Of a DNA stretch of 64,000 bases, positions 51,984-61,591 are shown in pieces. This stretch comes from an uncultured Clostridium sp. GTDB taxonomy: Bacteria; Bacillota; Clostridia; Lachnospirales; Lachnospiraceae. Both the position numbers and the translations under genes were made by a program. The stretch lies in NCBI GenBank assembly GCA_946498245.1, contig CAMMNN010000017.1:1-64000 (forward strand), given 5' to 3'. Below the pieces are notes generated by a model. That model was not told where the DNA came from. It did no database searches and worked only from the letters and a program-made list of their open reading frames with translations. Each line of letters begins with the position of its first letter. The first letter of the stretch is position 1.

Positions 51984-52844
51984 TTAGGAAAGAATCTGTG
52001 ACAGGCTCTCCTGAATCCGCGCCGCCACGTCCGGCTTGTTCATAGAATAAACGTGGATCCCGTTGACTCCGTTGGCAATCAGGTCAATGATCTGCTCCGT
52101 GGCATAGGCGATTCCCGCCTGCTTCATGGCTGCCGGGTTGTCTCCAAACCGGTCTACAATGGCCTTAAACCGGGCGGGAAGGTAGGTTCCCGACATACGG
52201 CAGATGCGGGCAATCTGTTTTGCGTTGGTTACGGGCATAATGCCGGCGATAACCGGTACTGTGATTCCCTTTTCCCGGATCCGGTAGAGAAAGTTATAGA
52301 GAATATTGTTGTCAAAAAACATCTGGGTAGTCAGAAAATCGCAGCCAGCGTCCACTTTTTCTTTTAAATGGAGAATGTCCTCTGTTTTGTTGGAGGATTC
52401 CACATGGCCCTCCGGATAGCAGGCCCCGCCAATGCAGAAATCTCCGTATTCTTTTATATCCGCAATTAACTGACTGGCATACTGGTAATCAAAAGCCATT
52501 GCCCCGCCTTCCGGAATATCTCCTCTGAGAGCCAGAATATTTTCAATGCCACTGGCATTTAGCTCCCCTAATAGCTCCCTTACCCTCTCTTTAGTGGAGG
52601 AAACGCAGGTCAAATGGGCCAGAGGCGTTACATTTCCCTGATTTTGGATGGTGGAGGCGATTTTTACCGTATATTCGCTGGTGCCGCCGCCGGCTCCGTA
52701 GGTTACGCTCATAAATGCCGGCTGGTTCCTGGCAATCTCTAAAGCCGCCCTTTCTACAGACTCATAATTATCAGCCGTCTTGGGTGGGAACACCTCAAAA
52801 GAAAGAGTGGGCTTCCCCGCCGCTAAAATATCCCGTATCTTCAT
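51984..52844 (-). CDS. metF: Methylenetetrahydrofolate reductase
   Basis: 286 residues of TIM barrel. It makes 5-methyltetrahydrofolate, the methyl donor for MetH. Seen: PTLSFEVFPPKT, MSVTYGAGGG, LTCVSSTK, LALRGDIP, FCIGGACYPEGH and TQMFFDNN. AGGAGG-like GGAGGA lies before the ATG. The gap to the upstream carboxypeptidase (52845-52980) holds a terminator. I see no convincing promoter or SAM riboswitch in the remaining 60 GC-rich bases, so read-through or an atypical promoter must drive the operon. Confidence 0.94.
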   Translation of the reverse strand: MKIRDILAAGKPTLSFEVFPPKTADNYESVERAALEIARNQPAFMSVTYGAGGGTSEYTVKIASTIQNQGNVTPLAHLTCVSSTKERVRELLGELNASGIENILALRGDIPEGGAMAFDYQYASQLIADIKEYGDFCIGGACYPEGHVESSNKTEDILHLKEKVDAGCDFLTTQMFFDNNILYNFLYRIREKGITVPVIAGIMPVTNAKQIARICRMSGTYLPARFKAIVDRFGDNPAAMKQAGIAYATEQIIDLIANGVNGIHVYSMNKPDVAARIQESLSQILS

Positions 52845-52902
52845 TCCGTCCTCCTGTGTAATTACCGCCTGGGCCTCTGGGCTTTTGGCTGGCTTGTGCT
52901 AC

Positions 52903-52946
52903 AAAGAATGCCCGCCCTGTCTTTTACGACAAAGCGGGCATTCTCA
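52903..52946 (-). terminator. Hairpin after the M32 carboxypeptidase
   Basis: GAATGCCCGC and GCGGGCATTC with a further TTTGTC/GACAGG inner stem. On the minus strand only TTCTTTG follows, so termination may be partial, which would let metF be read through. Confidence 0.6.
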
Positions 52947-52980
52947 TATTCCAATACTATATCATAACCCTTTTGGAATT

Positions 52981-54498
52981 TCAATCTGCGATTTCATATA
53001 AAGCCCCGTATTTCTCCTTCAGGTAACGGATATAATAGTCCGGGTTAAAATCTTCCCCCGTAACGTCCTTTAGGATCCGCCGGCTGGTTTTTAACTTGCC
53101 GTACTGATGAATGTGCTCCCTCAGATACTCCCGGATTACGCCGATTTTTCCTTCTTCCAAAAGACCGTCAAAATCCATCTCTTTTTTCATATGGAAATAA
53201 AGCTGTGCCCCGAAAGCGCTTCCCAGAGCGTAAGAGGGGAAGTAGCCAAAGGATCCCTGGGACCAGTGAATGTCCTGAAGCACTCCTTCCGAATCCTTTT
53301 CCGGCCGGACGCCCAGATACTCCTGGTATTTGTCCGCCCAGATTTCCGGCAGCTTCTCCACTTTCAGATCCCCTTCTATCAGCATCTTTTCAATCTCGTA
53401 GCGGATCAAAACATGAAGGCTGTAGGTCAGTTCATCGGCTTCCGTGCGGATTAGATCCGGATGGACTTTATTAATGGCCCTTACGAATTGATCCAGGCCG
53501 ATTTCCACAAAGGGATCCGGAAACAGTTCCTGAAGCTTTCCGTAAATGGGAACCCAGAAGGAACGGCTTCTTCCAATAACGTTTTCAAAGAAGCGGGACT
53601 GGGACTCATGCATTCCCATAGAAGCCCCCTGGCCAGCCATGGTCTGGGTCAAATCATCCCGAATCCCCAGTTCGTAAAGGCCGTGGCCTGCCTCATGAAT
53701 CACAGAGAAAAGGGAGCTGTCTACCCGTTCATTGTAATGGGTAGTAATCCGCACGTCCTTATTGTGAAGATTGGTGGTAAAGGGATGGGCGCTGACTGCC
53801 AAAACCCCTTTTTTGAAATCAAATCCTACGTACTCCGCCAGGAAACGCGCCAGCTTTTCCTGCTTTTCATCGGAAAAATCCCCTGTGAGGAAATCGTCCC
53901 GGATGAGGACTTTGCTCTCCTGAACTTTTTTCAAAAAGGGAACCAGTTCCTCCTTTAGCTTTCCAAAGAACTCATCCAGAAGTTCCATAGAAAATCCCTT
54001 CTCGTAAGAATCCAGAAGGGCGTCGTATTTTGTCTGACCCGGCTTTGCACGGTAGGCGCCGAACTTTTTCTGGTAAGCAACCACTTCCTTTAACGTAGGG
54101 GCAAAGCTGGAAAAATCGTCTTCCTTTTTAGCCTTTTCCCAGATTCTGGCGGATTCTGAAGACAGTCTGGCAAAAGCCTGATACTCTTTAGCCGGGATAC
54201 AGTCAAGCTGCTCCAACTGCTCTTCCAGCTCCCGGAGCACACCTTCCTGAACCTCACTCAGCCCTCCGTCTCCTCCTGATTTGGCCTCCTTGCGGCACTC
54301 CTTTACCAGCCGTTTTACCTCGTCGTTAGTAACTGCCTGAAAGTATTCCCCTGACAGAATTTCAATGACTTTGGAAGTATTGCTTCCGGCATCCTCCGGA
54401 GCCAGAGTCGCATCGTCCCATTCAAAAAGAGTTAATGCAGTCTGGACAGCCATGGCTTTGTCCAGATAGGGCTGCAGTTTTTCATATGCCGTATTCAT
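52981..54498 (-). CDS. M32 family metallocarboxypeptidase
   Basis: 505 residues, the usual length. It removes C-terminal amino acids from peptides in the cytosol. Conserved: LTLFEWDDATLAPE, AHPFTTNLHNKDVRITTHYN, zinc site SVIHEAGHGLYELG, GASMGMHESQSRFFEN and RTEADELTYSLHVLIRYEIE. ATG 54498 gives MNTAYEKLQ, with AAAGGAG about 11 bases upstream, slightly long. In-frame ATG at 54534 lies before the ribosome site. Confidence 0.94.
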   Translation of the reverse strand: MNTAYEKLQPYLDKAMAVQTALTLFEWDDATLAPEDAGSNTSKVIEILSGEYFQAVTNDEVKRLVKECRKEAKSGGDGGLSEVQEGVLRELEEQLEQLDCIPAKEYQAFARLSSESARIWEKAKKEDDFSSFAPTLKEVVAYQKKFGAYRAKPGQTKYDALLDSYEKGFSMELLDEFFGKLKEELVPFLKKVQESKVLIRDDFLTGDFSDEKQEKLARFLAEYVGFDFKKGVLAVSAHPFTTNLHNKDVRITTHYNERVDSSLFSVIHEAGHGLYELGIRDDLTQTMAGQGASMGMHESQSRFFENVIGRSRSFWVPIYGKLQELFPDPFVEIGLDQFVRAINKVHPDLIRTEADELTYSLHVLIRYEIEKMLIEGDLKVEKLPEIWADKYQEYLGVRPEKDSEGVLQDIHWSQGSFGYFPSYALGSAFGAQLYFHMKKEMDFDGLLEEGKIGVIREYLREHIHQYGKLKTSRRILKDVTGEDFNPDYYIRYLKEKYGALYEIAD

Positions 54499-54576
54499 TG
54501 GCAGCAGTTCTCCTTTCTTTACACACATTCCCATTAACGGGTTTCAGTCACAGGAAACAGGATTTCCCTGGGACCG

Positions 54577-54604
54577 AAAAGGGACACTCTTTTGTGAGTG
54601 TCCC
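54577..54604 (-). terminator. Terminator of the secreted-protein gene
   Basis: GGGACACTC and GAGTGTCCC, 6-base loop, then TTTTCGG on the minus strand. It is 15 bases after the stop of the gene at 54619. Confidence 0.75.
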
Positions 54605-54618
54605 CAAAAAACTCAGCT

Positions 54619-55638
54619 TCATACAGCCATATCGGCGTAGCCCATGAGATCCACATATCCTTCTGTAGACGGGAAAGAAATCACAACAGGCTGTCCGGGA
54701 TTGTTGATGTCAATGGTCAAATCAATATCATATACCATAGTAATCCCTAAGAAGTCCATGGCCATATCCATGGATATGCTTTCTTTTACAGGATTACCGT
54801 TCTCATCGATTTCTATGGTACCGGAGGTATTGCTTATCTCATAAGTATATCCCAAGGTGCTCATATCCATGCCGCTGGCGCCCAAAAGACCCTGAACTGC
54901 AGAATTTAACTCTCCGCTGTTCATATCGTAAGCAATGATTTTTCTGCTTCCGTTATAATACAGCTTCATATTTTCAATTCCGTACAGAGGATCCGTCAGC
55001 TCCATCTGAGCCGCATCTACCATGGACTGCTGCATTGCGCTCTCCATATCCATAGGCATCTTGATCTTCTCCCCGTCCATTTCCATATACATATAGCCGT
55101 CCAGATAGAACATGGTCATTGTAAGGGTTTCTCCCTCTGCTTTGATTGCCATATCGTAAAGCAGTTCCAAATCTCCGGAGAAAACGCCGTTGGCTTTTAC
55201 GTTCATATCCAGCAGCATTTTCAGGGCTTCACCGTCTATGGACATGGTCACAGCTCCACTTATGTCAGCGTCCATGCTGTTCATGGCATTGCTCTTCTGG
55301 GCTGCTTCTACATAGATTTCCCCGATTTCTTCCTGGCTGGCTCCCACCATCCACTGCTGCACGTTGCCGCCTGCTACCCAGGCTCCGTTTTTGTCTACAA
55401 TCCAGTTGTCTACTACCGTATTCTGATCCAAGTGGCCGTTGGCGTCAAAATGGTAGCATTCTGCAATACCGTCGCCATTGCCGTCAATCCACTTCCAGGT
55501 GTCCTGAAGGTAGCTGCCGTCGTCTTCCTGGTATTTCCAGGTTACACTGTCCTTTTCCCACTGGCCTGCAAATGCCGGAAACGCCATACTGAAAACAGCC
55601 GGAATCACAAGCAGCCCTATTTTCTTCCAACTTTTCAT
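54619..55638 (-). CDS. Secreted protein with cell-wall-binding-like repeats and DUF6612-like domain
   Basis: 339 residues. Signal peptide 1-24 (cleavage after FAG or AFA). Residues 25-95 contain tryptophan/glycine repeats of the choline-binding type: WKYQEDDGSYLQDTWKWIDG, then CYHFDANGHLDQN and WIVDKNGAWV. From about 100 to the end is a beta-rich domain with many Met residues (SIDGEALKMLLDMNVK, MFYLDGYMYMEMDG) like the lipoprotein-type DUF6612 group. It is probably surface-attached, function unknown. AAGGAGA lies before the ATG. It has its own promoter and terminator, so it is monocistronic. Confidence 0.78.
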   Translation of the reverse strand: MKSWKKIGLLVIPAVFSMAFPAFAGQWEKDSVTWKYQEDDGSYLQDTWKWIDGNGDGIAECYHFDANGHLDQNTVVDNWIVDKNGAWVAGGNVQQWMVGASQEEIGEIYVEAAQKSNAMNSMDADISGAVTMSIDGEALKMLLDMNVKANGVFSGDLELLYDMAIKAEGETLTMTMFYLDGYMYMEMDGEKIKMPMDMESAMQQSMVDAAQMELTDPLYGIENMKLYYNGSRKIIAYDMNSGELNSAVQGLLGASGMDMSTLGYTYEISNTSGTIEIDENGNPVKESISMDMAMDFLGITMVYDIDLTIDINNPGQPVVISFPSTEGYVDLMGYADMAV

Positions 55639-55716
55639 AATCCACTCTCCTTTTTGTCTTTTCTATATTTCTTTTTTCTTGCCGAAAATCCAATAATCTT
55701 CCGACAACTTATGGAT

Positions 55717-55745
55717 ATTTTATCTCATTTTTACAATTTATACAA
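55717..55745 (-). promoter_or_regulatory. Promoter of the secreted-protein gene
   Basis: On the minus strand: TTGTAT, 17 bases, TAAAAT, in AT-rich DNA, about 80 bases before the start. Confidence 0.5.
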
Positions 55746-55806
55746 GTTAATTTCTGTTAAATTTTTTTCCAAATTTTTCTGGAAGGGCGGTCTTTCCGCC
55801 TATAGC

Positions 55807-55846
55807 AAAAGGGGCCTCCGGACAAATGGCCTTGTCCGTCAGCCCC
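55807..55846 (-). terminator. Terminator of the NUDIX gene
   Basis: GGGG..CGGACAA and TTGTCCG..CCCC, 6-base loop, TTTTG on the minus strand, 24 bases after the NUDIX stop. Confidence 0.7.
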
Positions 55847-55870
55847 TTCTCTATCCTTTTTGTTTCTGTC

Positions 55871-56323
55871 TCAGAAATATTTCTTGCTTCCCCAGAGATT
55901 GCTTTTCTTTAAATCCAAATATTCATTGTAAGCTTTCTCCAGAATCTGCTTCTCATTGGAAAATTTCAGCAGATGGTAGGCTTCATAAAACTTATAGTAG
56001 CCGGAATCCATGAAATATTCCTCCCGCTGTGGTTTACTGTAATAACTGTCAGCCATCATCAAATACCAGTGAACATCTTTCTCTACAATATCCTGAGGCG
56101 TACTGAAAGAGTATTGGCTTTTGCCAATGTACTTGATAATAGAGGCGCTGACTCCCGTTTCCTCCTTTACTTCCCGGAGCGCCGTTTCTTTAAATTCCTC
56201 GCCTGGTTCTACAGTTCCTTTAGGAAGAACCCAGCCCTCATACTTGTTTTTGTAATTCTTATAGAGGACCAGTATCTTTCCGCGAAATATAACCACACCG
56301 CCGCAGCTAGTTGCTTCAATCAT
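55871..56323 (-). CDS. NUDIX hydrolase
   Basis: 150 residues. The Nudix box GTVEPGEEFKETALREVKEE followed by TGV is complete (GX5EX7REUXEEXGU), at residues 36-58. Members hydrolyse nucleoside diphosphates linked to another group, and diadenosine polyphosphate hydrolases are similar in size. The C-terminus (YYKFYEAYHLLKFSNEKQIL) is helical and may define substrate. The promoter with TATACT lies 50 bases upstream. The unit is monocistronic. Confidence 0.92.
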   Translation of the reverse strand: MIEATSCGGVVIFRGKILVLYKNYKNKYEGWVLPKGTVEPGEEFKETALREVKEETGVSASIIKYIGKSQYSFSTPQDIVEKDVHWYLMMADSYYSKPQREEYFMDSGYYKFYEAYHLLKFSNEKQILEKAYNEYLDLKKSNLWGSKKYF

Positions 56324-56372
56324 TGCAATCCCTCCTGGTCCCAGGTGTGTCTATTCGGTTTACCTATAGACT

Positions 56373-56401
56373 AGTATACCTCTTTTTGAGACGTTATGCA
56401 A
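56373..56401 (-). promoter_or_regulatory. Promoter of the NUDIX gene
   Basis: On the minus strand: TTGCAT, 17 bases, TATACT. Confidence 0.55.
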
Positions 56402-56440
56402 GAGGGATCCCAAATACGGTTAGGATTCCTGTGACGGATT

Positions 56441-57898
56441 CTATCGTCCTGCTCTCTCAGGGTATTTTGAAAAATAAGCGTCCATTACAGCTCTGGCTAT
56501 GGGAGCCGCCTCCCTTCCTCCTGAGCCGCCCTCTTCTACGATTACCGTAACGGCAATGGCAGGATTGTCCGCCGGGGCAAAGCCCGTAAACCAGGCGTGG
56601 CTTTCCCGTCCCGTTTCAAATTCAGCGGATCCGGTCTTCCCCGCCGCCTGGTAGGCCTCTGTTTTTAAAGCGGAGCCCGTTCCTTCCGTCACTACGGCCT
56701 CCATCATAGCGGTCAGGGTTTCCGCTTCGCTCTCTGTTATCAGGCGGCCGTAAGCTTCCGGCAGAAAATGTTCCGTTTCCTCTCCATTGGCACTGATGAC
56801 GCTGTCTATTAAGTACGGCTTCATTAAAACCCCGCCATTGGCAATAGCCGCCGTCACCATGAGATTGTGGATAGGAGACATCTGGGTTCCTCCTTGTCCG
56901 ATAGAGGTCTGAAGCACTTCCCACTCTCCCGGATCCTCTCCCATGGTATAAGAGCTTTTGCTGTAGGGAAGGGATATGGGAAGTTCCTGGTTAAATAAAA
57001 GCTCCTCCGCCAGATTTCCCATTTTTTCATAATCCAGAAAACGCCCCAGATTGGCAAAGGCGCCGTTGCAGGAATTGGCAAAGGCCTGAGTCAAATCCTG
57101 GACGCCGTGAGCGTTTTGGTGGTAACAGCGAATGGTATACTCTCCGTCCTGATACACTCCGCTGCAGTCAAATTGATACAACCCGTAATCTTCAGGATGT
57201 TCCCGTATAAATTCCAGGGCCGTCAGGATCTTAAAGGTAGAACCCGGAGGGTAAATGCCCTGAGTCACCCGGTTCAGCAGAAGGCCCTCATCACTGCTTC
57301 CCGTCACCAGGGTATTCCATAAATCGTCCACCTGGTTGGGATCAAAATCCGGTTTCGAAACCATAACTAAAATTTTTCCCGTATCCGGTTCCATCACCGC
57401 CACAGCTCCCCGCCGCTCTCCCAGGGCTGCATAGGCAATCTGCTGCAGCTCAATATCCAAAGTAGTCACAACGCTGTCCCCGGGATTTTTCTCATCCACT
57501 ATTTCTCTCATAATCTTTTCCCCAGCAGGAATGTGGGACGACAGCAGGTAAAAATCCGCCAGGGATTCCAGACCTGTCTTTCCTTTGGTAGACCAACCCA
57601 CGGTGTGGCAGAACAGAGAACCATAAGGGTAGGTCCGGATCTCTTTCCCGTCTTCCCCCATCTCCGTCGTGGCCAGAACCCGCCCGTCGCTGCTGAGAAT
57701 ATCCCCCCTGATAACGCGCTCTGAAAAATGGGCCAGTCTGCCATTATAAGGATTATTGATTACATCCTCGCTTCTGGCCTGCATAAACCAGATAAAATAG
57801 GCCGCCAGAGCTGCAAAAACAAAGGCTGTAAAATACGTTATTCTGAGGATATTTTTATTGGAGCCTGACTGAGATTGCTTTTGTTTACGATCTTTCAT
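56441..57898 (-). CDS. Penicillin-binding protein, class B-like D,D-transpeptidase (PbpA/FtsI family)
   Basis: 485 residues from ATG at 57898, just after AGGAGG. An ATG at 57913 lies before that site. One N-terminal membrane span (about 20-41), a short dimerisation region (RGDILSSDGRVLATT) and the transpeptidase domain with SxxK in PPGSTFKIL, SxN in SCNGAF and KTG in AGKTGSAEF. It cross-links peptidoglycan. It is short and without the PASTA or long N-terminal domain of PBP2x, like PbpA of Actinobacteria and many clostridia. It overlaps ftsW-like gene end by 14 bases, so it is paired with it. Confidence 0.93.
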   Translation of the reverse strand: MKDRKQKQSQSGSNKNILRITYFTAFVFAALAAYFIWFMQARSEDVINNPYNGRLAHFSERVIRGDILSSDGRVLATTEMGEDGKEIRTYPYGSLFCHTVGWSTKGKTGLESLADFYLLSSHIPAGEKIMREIVDEKNPGDSVVTTLDIELQQIAYAALGERRGAVAVMEPDTGKILVMVSKPDFDPNQVDDLWNTLVTGSSDEGLLLNRVTQGIYPPGSTFKILTALEFIREHPEDYGLYQFDCSGVYQDGEYTIRCYHQNAHGVQDLTQAFANSCNGAFANLGRFLDYEKMGNLAEELLFNQELPISLPYSKSSYTMGEDPGEWEVLQTSIGQGGTQMSPIHNLMVTAAIANGGVLMKPYLIDSVISANGEETEHFLPEAYGRLITESEAETLTAMMEAVVTEGTGSALKTEAYQAAGKTGSAEFETGRESHAWFTGFAPADNPAIAVTVIVEEGGSGGREAAPIARAVMDAYFSKYPERAGR

Positions 57899-59219
57899 TT
57901 TCCTCCTCTTCATTGCGCTTTAAAATGTACAGCCCCTGAATCACATTAAATAAAATAAAGGTGCTGAGTATGGAGCTTCCCCCGTAGCTGACAAAGGGCA
58001 GAGTGACTCCCGTAGAAGGGATAAATTTAACCACGCCTCCGATATTTAAAAATACCTGGACAATATAAACCATTCCCAGGCCAAAGGCAATGAGTTTATA
58101 AAAGGCGGCCTGCATCTTTCCGGCTATCATCATAAACTGAATAAAACAGCCCAGGCAGATCATCAGAACGCAGATGGCGAAAATACCGCCCATCTCTTCT
58201 GAAATGGCTGCAAAAATAAAGTCTTTTTCTACTACCGGGATACTCTGGGGCATTCCCTGAAACAAACCAAGCCCAAACCAGCCCCCGGTTCCAATGGCAA
58301 ATAGGGACTGGGTAATCTGATACCCTTTATTGTCAATATCCAGCCAGGGGTTCAGCCATGCCTGAACGCGTACCTGGACATGGGAAAAGAGCCGCCATGC
58401 CAGGACGGAGGCCGCCGCGCCGCTTAAAAATCCGGCTCCAAGGTACAGCCAGTTAGATGTGGCCACAAAGAGCATAAACACATAGGTTACAAAGAAAATC
58501 AAAGCGCCGCCCAGGTCTTTGGAGGCAACCAGCACTAAAACGTGAGCCGCCGCCACCGCAGTAGTCAGGCAGACGGTCCGAAAGCTCAGGGAACGGTAAA
58601 ACATGGCCGCCACAAAAAATACGAAGGAAATCTTCACAAACTCCGACGGCTGGAAAGAGAAATTCCCCAAAGCCAGAGACAACTGCGCTCCGTAGCTGGT
58701 GCTGCCGCCAATCCACACCAAAATCAACAGAACCAGCCCGCCCATCCCGTAAATCCACGGAACTTTTGCAAACTGCCATACCCGGTCCATAATGTAGGGA
58801 ATTACCCAGGTCAGCAAGGCCGCCGCCACTACAATGACAAATTGCCTCACCGCCCACTGCCTGTCCCTTTCCACGGAAAGACGGGTCAGCATAATAAAGC
58901 CCACGCACAGCAGCATAGCCGTATTGTTTACCAAAAGCCGGGATACATTCCGGTAAAGAATCCGGAATCCGCCGATGTAGCCCACGAAAAAAACAACCTG
59001 GGCCAGATAAAAAGCAATGATTTCCTCCCTCTGGGTCTTTAAATAGATCACAAGGAAGGCCAAAAGGTGGATCAAAAACATGGCCTGGTTCTGCCGGCGG
59101 CACACAGCCTTCTTTTCTTCCGGATCCTGATAGGAAAAAAAGCGGAAATTAAAGTACGTATAACACGCCATTAAAAGAATTATCAGATATTTGGAAACTT
59201 CAATTATCAGGTTTGTCAT
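57885..59219 (-). CDS. FtsW/RodA/SpoVE family peptidoglycan glycosyltransferase
   Basis: 444 residues with about 12 spans, some more than canonical, the N-terminal extra ones covering residues 5-95. SEDS core: GNFSFQPSEFVKISFVFFVA, SKDLGGALIFFVTYVFML, KGYQITQSLFAIGTGGWFG and TGVTLPFVSYGGSS. It polymerises lipid II together with its cognate PBP, encoded right downstream. Which process (division, elongation or sporulation) cannot be decided. GAGGT lies before the ATG. Confidence 0.93.
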   Translation of the reverse strand: MTNLIIEVSKYLIILLMACYTYFNFRFFSYQDPEEKKAVCRRQNQAMFLIHLLAFLVIYLKTQREEIIAFYLAQVVFFVGYIGGFRILYRNVSRLLVNNTAMLLCVGFIMLTRLSVERDRQWAVRQFVIVVAAALLTWVIPYIMDRVWQFAKVPWIYGMGGLVLLILVWIGGSTSYGAQLSLALGNFSFQPSEFVKISFVFFVAAMFYRSLSFRTVCLTTAVAAAHVLVLVASKDLGGALIFFVTYVFMLFVATSNWLYLGAGFLSGAAASVLAWRLFSHVQVRVQAWLNPWLDIDNKGYQITQSLFAIGTGGWFGLGLFQGMPQSIPVVEKDFIFAAISEEMGGIFAICVLMICLGCFIQFMMIAGKMQAAFYKLIAFGLGMVYIVQVFLNIGGVVKFIPSTGVTLPFVSYGGSSILSTFILFNVIQGLYILKRNEEEENERS

Positions 59220-59229
59220 AGTCTGACCT

Positions 59230-61527
59230 CTATTCTACTCCCCGGCGGAAATGGCCTCTGGTATAATCCCGGATTATGGAGGAATTGTCTCCCTCCTCAC
59301 GGTTTGCCCATTTCTCAAAAAAAGCGGCAAGGACGGCCTGTACCTGCTTTCTGTCTTCTACTGTAAATTTGAGCCTTACCCGCCCGTTTCCCAACTGCAT
59401 TACAGCCTTTTTTTCATTTAAAAGGGACAAGGGGCTGGAATTGTAAATGGTGCTGTAGCAGAATACGCAGCGGTTTTTTACGGGAAGCAGTTTGCCCGTC
59501 CTGTCCTTTAATCTCAGTATTTCCGGTTTCCTGTCGCAGCCGTCCGCAGTTTTCTTTACGCACTGGGCGGAAACCATCATCGGCAGAAAGCCGTATACTG
59601 ATAATTCCCCGTCGGTATCTCCCCGGTAAACCTCCCAAAGCTCCCGGCTGTTGAGTTCCAAAGGCATGGTAATCCTGGCTGCCCCAAGCTTTTTCATTTC
59701 CTCCCGCGCCAAACGGTTCCAGGAGTACATGGTATCGTCAAAAATCATGGGAAGGTCTACGCCCTTTTCCCTCAGCCATACCCGCTCCTCCAGAGAACGG
59801 ACTACCACTCCGTCAAAGCCCGCTGACTTTAATTGGTCCAGATTGTCATTGTAATACCGGATGGCTTCCTCCCGAAAAATATGGGGAAGGATCAGAAAAC
59901 AGGAAAGCCCTTTTTTGTGAACAGCCTCCGCCGTTTCCTTCCAACAGGCTCCTTCAAACCCCCCGCCGTCTACTGCAATCTCTTCCAGAACGAGTTGGGA
60001 ATCCTCTCCGCTGCCGCCAGTAAGAAAAGACAGCTTTTCATGTTCCAGAATCCCTTTAAGCTGCTCCGGCTCTTCTACGGAAACAGCAGCCCGGATCCGG
60101 CCTGGGGCCTGCCCTGCCCCGCCTTTTTCCGGCTTATCCGGCGGATCCGTCTTTCCATGGGATCCTCTTTCCCCTTCTGCTTCCGTCCTTTTTTCCGACT
60201 TTCTGGCGGCAGGGGCCAGTATCGCTTCTTTCAGAGCCTCCAAACCCTTTCTGCGAAGTTCATTTAATGCCTGAATAGGCAGAAAAAGCTCTCCGTTTAT
60301 CTGGATTTCCAAATCCTGAAAAACAAAAGGAGTTCCCCCTGTCTTTTTCATCTGCTTCTCTGCCTTTTCTTCTGTCAGGGGCTGTCTGTCCGCCTTTTGA
60401 GGCGGCGCTCCAAAAACGGTGACGGATATGGGAGTTTCCTCCCCTTCCCAGGACAAACTCAGGCAGGAAGGCTGCCCCTCTTCCAAAAGCAGCAGTCCCT
60501 TTATGGGCTCCTGAATTTCCTTGAAAACATATGTTTCATCTAACTGGTCAAACAGCTTTTGGTTTGTCTGGCGAAAAGCCGGCTTCTCTCCCAGGGCTAC
60601 CATATGGCGTCCATTATGCTGCCGGTAGTAGCCTTCTGAAAAACCGCCCCGATCAAAGAGATCCAGCAAAATTTTCTTATCCTCGGGATCCACCTTCCAG
60701 CCTGTCCGTCCTTTTTCCAGATACTGGTCCAGGTATTTCCGGTAAATGCTGACTACTCCTGCGGTGTAACGGGGGCTCTTCATGCGCCCCTCTATTTTCA
60801 TAGAGTAAACTCCCGCCTCCAAAATATCCGGAATCAAATCCAGGGTACACAGATCTTTTAAATTTAATACGTAAGACTCTTTCTTAGAATTTAACGTTTT
60901 AGCCCCTCTTTTTACTTCGTAGGGCAGGCGGCAGGGCTGGGCGCAGCGCCCCCGGTTGCCGCTCCGGCCGCCAATGAGACTGCTCATAAGGCACTGGCCG
61001 GAATAGCAGTAGCACAGAGCCCCGTGAACAAAGCTTTCAATCTCCACAGGCACGGCGCTGTGAATGCGGCGAATCTCTTCCAAAGAAAGTTCTCTGGCCG
61101 TCACTACCCGTTCAGCGCCTAACTCCGCCAAAGCCTTGGCCCCGTATACTCCCGTAATGGTCATCTGGGTACTGGCGTGGACAGCCATTCCCGGAAACTC
61201 CCGTTTCACAAAGGCCAGAACGCCTAAATCCTGTACGATCACCGCGTCCAGGCCCCGTTCATAATACGGCGCCAAATACTGGTATAATTCTCCCATTTCC
61301 GGTTCCTTCATTAAGGTATTGACTGTCATATAAATTTTTCTGCCGTGGAGATGGACGTAATCTATGGCTGCCAGAAAATTTTCTTCATCCGGATTTTCTG
61401 CGTAAGCTCTGGCTCCAAAACGGCTTCCGCCCATATAAACGGCATCCGCCCCTGCTGCCACGGCGGCCTTCATACTCTCAAAGCTGCCTGCCGGGGCCAA
61501 AAGTTCCGCCTGCTTCTGTTTTATCAC
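59230..61527 (-). CDS. U32 family peptidase-like protein, RlhA/TrhP type
   Basis: 765 residues from GTG at 61527 with AAAGGAA upstream. The U32 barrel (1-310) has LLAPAGSFESMKAAVAAGAD, VNTLMKEPE, HASTQMTIT and the cysteine motif FVHGALCYCYSGQCLMSS with GRCAQPCRLPY. The later half contains a DUF3656-like section and a second U32-like segment with CVFCYSTIYNSSPLSL. RlhA and TrhP of E. coli hydroxylate rRNA or tRNA pyrimidines and use the cysteines for an iron-sulfur cluster. This role is probable here. Old annotations as collagenase are not supported. Confidence 0.9.
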   Translation of the reverse strand: MIKQKQAELLAPAGSFESMKAAVAAGADAVYMGGSRFGARAYAENPDEENFLAAIDYVHLHGRKIYMTVNTLMKEPEMGELYQYLAPYYERGLDAVIVQDLGVLAFVKREFPGMAVHASTQMTITGVYGAKALAELGAERVVTARELSLEEIRRIHSAVPVEIESFVHGALCYCYSGQCLMSSLIGGRSGNRGRCAQPCRLPYEVKRGAKTLNSKKESYVLNLKDLCTLDLIPDILEAGVYSMKIEGRMKSPRYTAGVVSIYRKYLDQYLEKGRTGWKVDPEDKKILLDLFDRGGFSEGYYRQHNGRHMVALGEKPAFRQTNQKLFDQLDETYVFKEIQEPIKGLLLLEEGQPSCLSLSWEGEETPISVTVFGAPPQKADRQPLTEEKAEKQMKKTGGTPFVFQDLEIQINGELFLPIQALNELRRKGLEALKEAILAPAARKSEKRTEAEGERGSHGKTDPPDKPEKGGAGQAPGRIRAAVSVEEPEQLKGILEHEKLSFLTGGSGEDSQLVLEEIAVDGGGFEGACWKETAEAVHKKGLSCFLILPHIFREEAIRYYNDNLDQLKSAGFDGVVVRSLEERVWLREKGVDLPMIFDDTMYSWNRLAREEMKKLGAARITMPLELNSRELWEVYRGDTDGELSVYGFLPMMVSAQCVKKTADGCDRKPEILRLKDRTGKLLPVKNRCVFCYSTIYNSSPLSLLNEKKAVMQLGNGRVRLKFTVEDRKQVQAVLAAFFEKWANREEGDNSSIIRDYTRGHFRRGVE

Positions 61528-61552
61528 TCTCTATTCCTTTCCTATTATGCAA

Positions 61553-61577
61553 AAGAATCCTGCTGTGCAGGATTCTT
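61553..61577 (-). terminator. Hairpin between zapA and the U32 gene
   Basis: AAGAATCCTGC-TGT-GCAGGATTCTT, a perfect 11-bp stem, followed by TTTTGC on the minus strand. It could partially end the ruv-zapA transcript. It resembles the first hairpin of the repeat at 42164. Confidence 0.5.
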
Positions 61578-61591
61578 CACCTTCTCAGTAC

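Noticed and set aside
52845..52902. SAM or cobalamin riboswitch before metF
   Set aside because: Only about 60 bases are available and none of the known conserved motifs is present.
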